Of a DNA stretch of 64,000 nt, positions 61,549 through 64,000 are shown in pieces (the stretch's first letter is position 1; each line of letters begins with the position of its first letter). Made by a program: the position numbers and the translations under genes. Source of the stretch: Microbacterium sufflavum (GTDB lineage Bacteria; Actinomycetota; Actinomycetes; Actinomycetales; Microbacteriaceae); assembly GCF_023101165.1 (NCBI RefSeq), contig NZ_CP078076.1, forward strand, positions 3,100,001-3,164,000, read 5' to 3'. The notes under the pieces were generated by a model. The model saw only the letters and a program-made list of their open reading frames with translations. It was not told the origin of the DNA and searched no databases.

Positions 61549-62162
61549 GATGCGGACTCCGGCTCGGCCGCACCCGCCGCGGACGGCGGCGTCGGCAGGT
61601 CGAACAGCTCGGCGCGCACCGACACCCGCCGCACGTCCGGCCCGGTCTGGCCGCGGTACCGCTCGATCGCCGACTCGATGACGGCCTCCAGCTCCGCGCG
61701 CAGGGCGAGTGCCTGGGCGGGGGTCACGTCGAGGTGCGTGGTGAGCGTGATGCCCACGTCACCCCACCCGTCGGGAACCTCGGACGCTGGTCGGTTCAGG
61801 TACGACATCAGCGTCTCGTGCCGCAGCCGGAAGAACTCGGAGGTCACGATCTGCGCGGCGGCGCGGTTCGCGGGCGAGGTCATGTCGTCCGGGCCCGGCA
61901 CGTCGATGCGCCCCTTCGGCCGCTCCCACCAGCGCTCCCTGGCGGTGCCGCGGCCCTCGACCTCGCGGATGAGGTCGTGCGCGGCGAGGGCGCGCAGGTG
62001 ATAGCTCGTGGAACCCGAGGTCTCCCCCACGAGCGCGGCGAGGGAGCTCGCGGTCTGGGGGCCGCGCGAGGCGAGCAGGTCGAAGATCTTCACGCGAAGC
62101 GGGTGGGCGAGGGCCTTCAGCGCTCCGGCGTCGAGCGTTCGCACCTGGGTCTGTTCGGTCAT
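61545..62162 (-). CDS. ArsR-like winged-helix transcriptional regulator
   Basis: A 205-residue regulator. LKALAHPLRVKIFDLLASRG near 15-34 and the recognition helix region SGSTSYHLRALAAHDLI form an ArsR/HTH_20-type winged helix. The C-terminal 110 residues (VTSEFFRLRHETLMSYL onward) are a ligand or dimer domain, not a metal-binding ArsR tail: no CxC metal motif is seen. ATG 62162 lies seven bases from a -10 element with no Shine-Dalgarno, so the mRNA is probably leaderless. The promoter is covered by a repeat ladder, suggesting autorepression. Confidence 0.87.
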   Translation of the reverse strand: MTEQTQVRTLDAGALKALAHPLRVKIFDLLASRGPQTASSLAALVGETSGSTSYHLRALAAHDLIREVEGRGTARERWWERPKGRIDVPGPDDMTSPANRAAAQIVTSEFFRLRHETLMSYLNRPASEVPDGWGDVGITLTTHLDVTPAQALALRAELEAVIESAIERYRGQTGPDVRRVSVRAELFDLPTPPSAAGAAEPESAS

Positions 62163-62165
62163 GAG

Positions 62166-62211
62166 TGCAAAGGTACCCTTGCAAACACTTCTTTGCAAGT
62201 TTTTCTTTGCA
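62166..62211. promoter_or_regulatory. TTGCA operator ladder over the ArsR-like gene promoter
   Basis: TTGCA occurs at 62179, 62193 and 62207, exactly 14 bases apart, and its complement TGCAA at 62166. The first two form part of a perfect 8-6-8 inverted repeat (CTTGCAAA 62178-62185 with TTTGCAAG 62192-62199). A further near-palindrome spans 62166-62183 around GGTACC. The segment is markedly AT-richer than its surroundings. The repeats lie on the -35 and -10 elements of the regulator gene, as an autorepressor's operator would. Confidence 0.72.
62170..62198 (-). promoter_or_regulatory. Promoter of the ArsR-like gene
   Basis: On the minus strand TTGCAA (62198-62193) and TACCTT (62175-62170) are spaced by 17 bases. 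Seven bases separate the -10 from the ATG at 62162, so transcription starts at the start codon. Both hexamers overlap the TTGCA repeats. Confidence 0.65.
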
Positions 62212-62227
62212 TTCGGATCCGCTCCCG

Positions 62228-63406
62228 TCAGCCCACCGCGTCACGCGCCGCCACGAACGCGGCGACGCACTCCTCCACCTGCTCCGGCGTGTGCGCGGCG
62301 GACAGCTGCACGCGGATGCGCGCGAGCCCGCGCGGGACGACGGGGAAGCTGAACGCGGTCACGTAGATGCCCCGCTCCTGCATGGCCTGGGCGATCCGCG
62401 CCGTCTTCGCCGCATCGCCGAACATCACCGGGACGATCGGGTGCTCCCCCGGCAGCAGCTCGAACCCCTCCTCGGTCATCCGGCGCCGGAACAGCGCCGC
62501 GTTCTCGCGCAGTCGCGCCCGCAGCTCGGCGGATCCCTCGACGAGGTCGAGCGCCGTCAGGGTTCCCGCCACGATCGCGGGGGCCAGCGTGTTCGAGAAC
62601 AGGTAGGGGCGCGACCGCTGTCGCAGCAGTGCCACGATGTCGGCGTGGGAGGCCACGTACCCGCCCGAGGCGCCGCCGAGCGCCTTGCCGAACGTGCCGG
62701 TGTAGATGTCGACGCGGTCCGACACCCCGCACAGCTCCGGAGTGCCGCGGCCGTGCTCGCCTACGAACCCGACGGCGTGGGAATCGTCCACGAACACCAG
62801 CGCGTCATACCGCTCGGCGAGGTCGCAGATCTCGGCCAGCGGCGCGATGTAGCCGTCCATCGAGAACACGCCGTCGGTCACGACCACCCGGAACCGGGCA
62901 TCGGCCGCCGCCCGCAGCTGCTCCTCCAGGTCGGCCATGTCGCGGTTGCGGTAGCGCAGGCGACGCGCCTTGGAGAGCCGGATCCCGTCGATGATCGACG
63001 CGTGGTTGAGCTCGTCCGAGATGATCGCGTCGTCCGCCGAGAAGAGCGTCTCGAACACCCCGCCGTTCGCGTCGAAGCACGACGAGTAGAGGATCGCGTC
63101 GTCCGTCCCGAGGAAGTCCGCCAGGCGCCGCTCCAGCTCCAGATGCTGCTCCTGGGTGCCGCAGATGAAGCGGACGCTCGCGAGCCCGTATCCCCACTCC
63201 TGCAGCGCGGCGGTGGCCGACGCGAGGATCCGGGGGTCGTCCGCGAGGCCGAGGTAGTTGTTGGCGCAGAAGTTCAGCACGGGCGTCCCGTCGGCCGTGA
63301 TCTCCGCGCTCTGCGGTCCGCGGATGCCGCGCTCGCGCTTGGTGAGCCCGGCCTCCTCGATCCCGGCGAGCTCCGCCGCCACATGGGTCTTGAAGTCTCC
63401 GTACAT
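62228..63406 (-). CDS. kbl: Glycine C-acetyltransferase (2-amino-3-ketobutyrate CoA ligase)
   Basis: A 392-residue PLP enzyme of the alpha-oxoamine synthase family. [17 protein letters not shown] near 43-59, [19 protein letters not shown] near 74-92, [13 protein letters not shown] and the PLP lysine in [14 protein letters not shown] (near 240) identify Kbl. It splits 2-amino-3-ketobutyrate to glycine and acetyl-CoA, the second step of threonine degradation. ATG 63406 is coupled to the tdh stop by a one-base overlap; a GTG one codon upstream is possible but sits too close to GGAG. Confidence 0.95.
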   Translation of the reverse strand: MYGDFKTHVAAELAGIEEAGLTKRERGIRGPQSAEITADGTPVLNFCANNYLGLADDPRILASATAALQEWGYGLASVRFICGTQEQHLELERRLADFLGTDDAILYSSCFDANGGVFETLFSADDAIISDELNHASIIDGIRLSKARRLRYRNRDMADLEEQLRAAADARFRVVVTDGVFSMDGYIAPLAEICDLAERYDALVFVDDSHAVGFVGEHGRGTPELCGVSDRVDIYTGTFGKALGGASGGYVASHADIVALLRQRSRPYLFSNTLAPAIVAGTLTALDLVEGSAELRARLRENAALFRRRMTEEGFELLPGEHPIVPVMFGDAAKTARIAQAMQERGIYVTAFSFPVVPRGLARIRVQLSAAHTPEQVEECVAAFVAARDAVG

Positions 63407-64000
63407 CACAGCTCCGTCCAGTCGAGGATGATCTTGCCCGTTCCCGCCGATTCCGCGGCCGCGAAGCCGCGCTCCCACTCGCGCGCCGGCACGACGTCGG
63501 CGATCACGCGGCCGATCGCCTCGCGCAGCGCGGCGCTGGTCTGCAGCATCGCGCCCATGGCGTTCCACGTCTCGAACATCTCGCGGCCGTAGATGCCCTT
63601 GATCGTGTGCATGTGCGTGACGAGCTTGCCCCAGTCGATCTCGAAGCCGGCGCTCGGCAGCCCGAGCATCGCGATCCGTCCGCCGTGGTTCATGTTGTCG
63701 ATCATGGCCGGGAGGGCCGACGCCGCGCCGCTCATCTCGAAGCCGATGTCGAAGCCCTCGCGCATGCCGAGCACGCGCTGGGCGTCGCGCACGTCGCGCT
63801 GCGACACGTCGACCACCTCGTCCGCGCCCATGCGCCGCGCCATCTCCAACCGCGGTGCGCTCACATCGGTCGCGGCGATGAAACGCGCACCGGCGTGCCG
63901 CGCCACCGCGATCGCCATGAGGCCGATCGGGCCGCACCCGGTCACCAGCACGTCCTCACCGACCAGCGGATACGTCAGGGCCGTGTGCACGGCGTTGCCG
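63406..64000 (-). CDS. tdh: L-threonine 3-dehydrogenase (3' part)
   Basis: The C-terminal 197 codons of a zinc-type MDR dehydrogenase; the 5' part lies beyond the right edge. The cofactor domain shows [19 protein letters not shown], then [19 protein letters not shown] and the MGA turn; [14 protein letters not shown] is typical of Tdh. It oxidises L-threonine to 2-amino-3-ketobutyrate for Kbl, encoded immediately downstream. The zinc-binding and catalytic residues of the N-terminal domain are not in the window. Confidence 0.93.
   Translation of the reverse strand, partial: GNAVHTALTYPLVGEDVLVTGCGPIGLMAIAVARHAGARFIAATDVSAPRLEMARRMGADEVVDVSQRDVRDAQRVLGMREGFDIGFEMSGAASALPAMIDNMNHGGRIAMLGLPSAGFEIDWGKLVTHMHTIKGIYGREMFETWNAMGAMLQTSAALREAIGRVIADVVPAREWERGFAAAESAGTGKIILDWTEL

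Overview
The window is about 70% G+C, densely packed, and reads as chromosome of a high-GC actinobacterium. A member of the Microbacteriaceae, close to Microbacterium, fits best: the gene order rplU-rpmA-obgE-proB-proA-nadD-rsfS, an actinobacterial ileS T-box leader, several start codons that look leaderless, and small proteins of a Microbacteriaceae type. No insertion sequence, prophage, CRISPR array or plasmid function is visible.

Layout. 1-8.5 kb: housekeeping and accessory genes (5' part of pabB, DedA, App1-like phosphatase, glycosylase-like protein, secreted GH3 enzyme, Rossmann protein, two membrane proteins, flavoprotein, tRNA-Ala). 8.6-18.3 kb: a first peptide operon on the minus strand (M19 dipeptidase, binding protein, two permeases, M24-like hydrolase, prolyl-aminopeptidase-like hydrolase, two-module Lrp/AsnC regulator), with its fused two-domain ATPase transcribed divergently. 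18.3-25.8 kb: a core minus-strand block (SDR, rsfS, nadD, proA, proB, obgE, rpmA, rplU) behind a clear promoter and a structured L21 leader. 26-35.6 kb: rne, a vitamin K epoxide reductase homologue, then ileS-folC-DUF4233-ndk under a T-box leader.

35.6-58.3 kb is the most interesting part. Two long divergent transcription units start from overlapping promoters near 47.5 kb. The minus arm holds a GNAT acyltransferase, a SIS-domain protein, an NSAR/OSBS-type enolase-superfamily enzyme, a class IV PLP enzyme, an M19 dipeptidase, a class I amidotransferase, a beta-lactamase-fold hydrolase and a complete Opp/Dpp transporter. The plus arm holds an M20 hydrolase, a second complete transporter whose binding protein has a C-terminal membrane anchor, an S66 LD-carboxypeptidase-like protein and two tandem class A beta-lactamase-fold hydrolases. 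A convergent P1 (DmpA-type) peptidase follows.

My reading is an island for scavenging peptides that contain D-amino acids, probably peptidoglycan fragments. Transporters import them, D-tolerant peptidases cut them, and a GNAT/NSAR/M20 trio of the kind reported from Geobacillus kaustophilus converts the free D-amino acids irreversibly to L-amino acids. The families are seen in the sequence; the assembled pathway is inference.

58.4-64 kb: valS and a small downstream gene, an ArsR-like regulator with a 14-bp-spaced operator ladder on its own promoter, and the threonine-degradation pair kbl and tdh, the latter cut by the right edge. No gene-free stretch exceeds 300 bases; the larger gaps are described as features.
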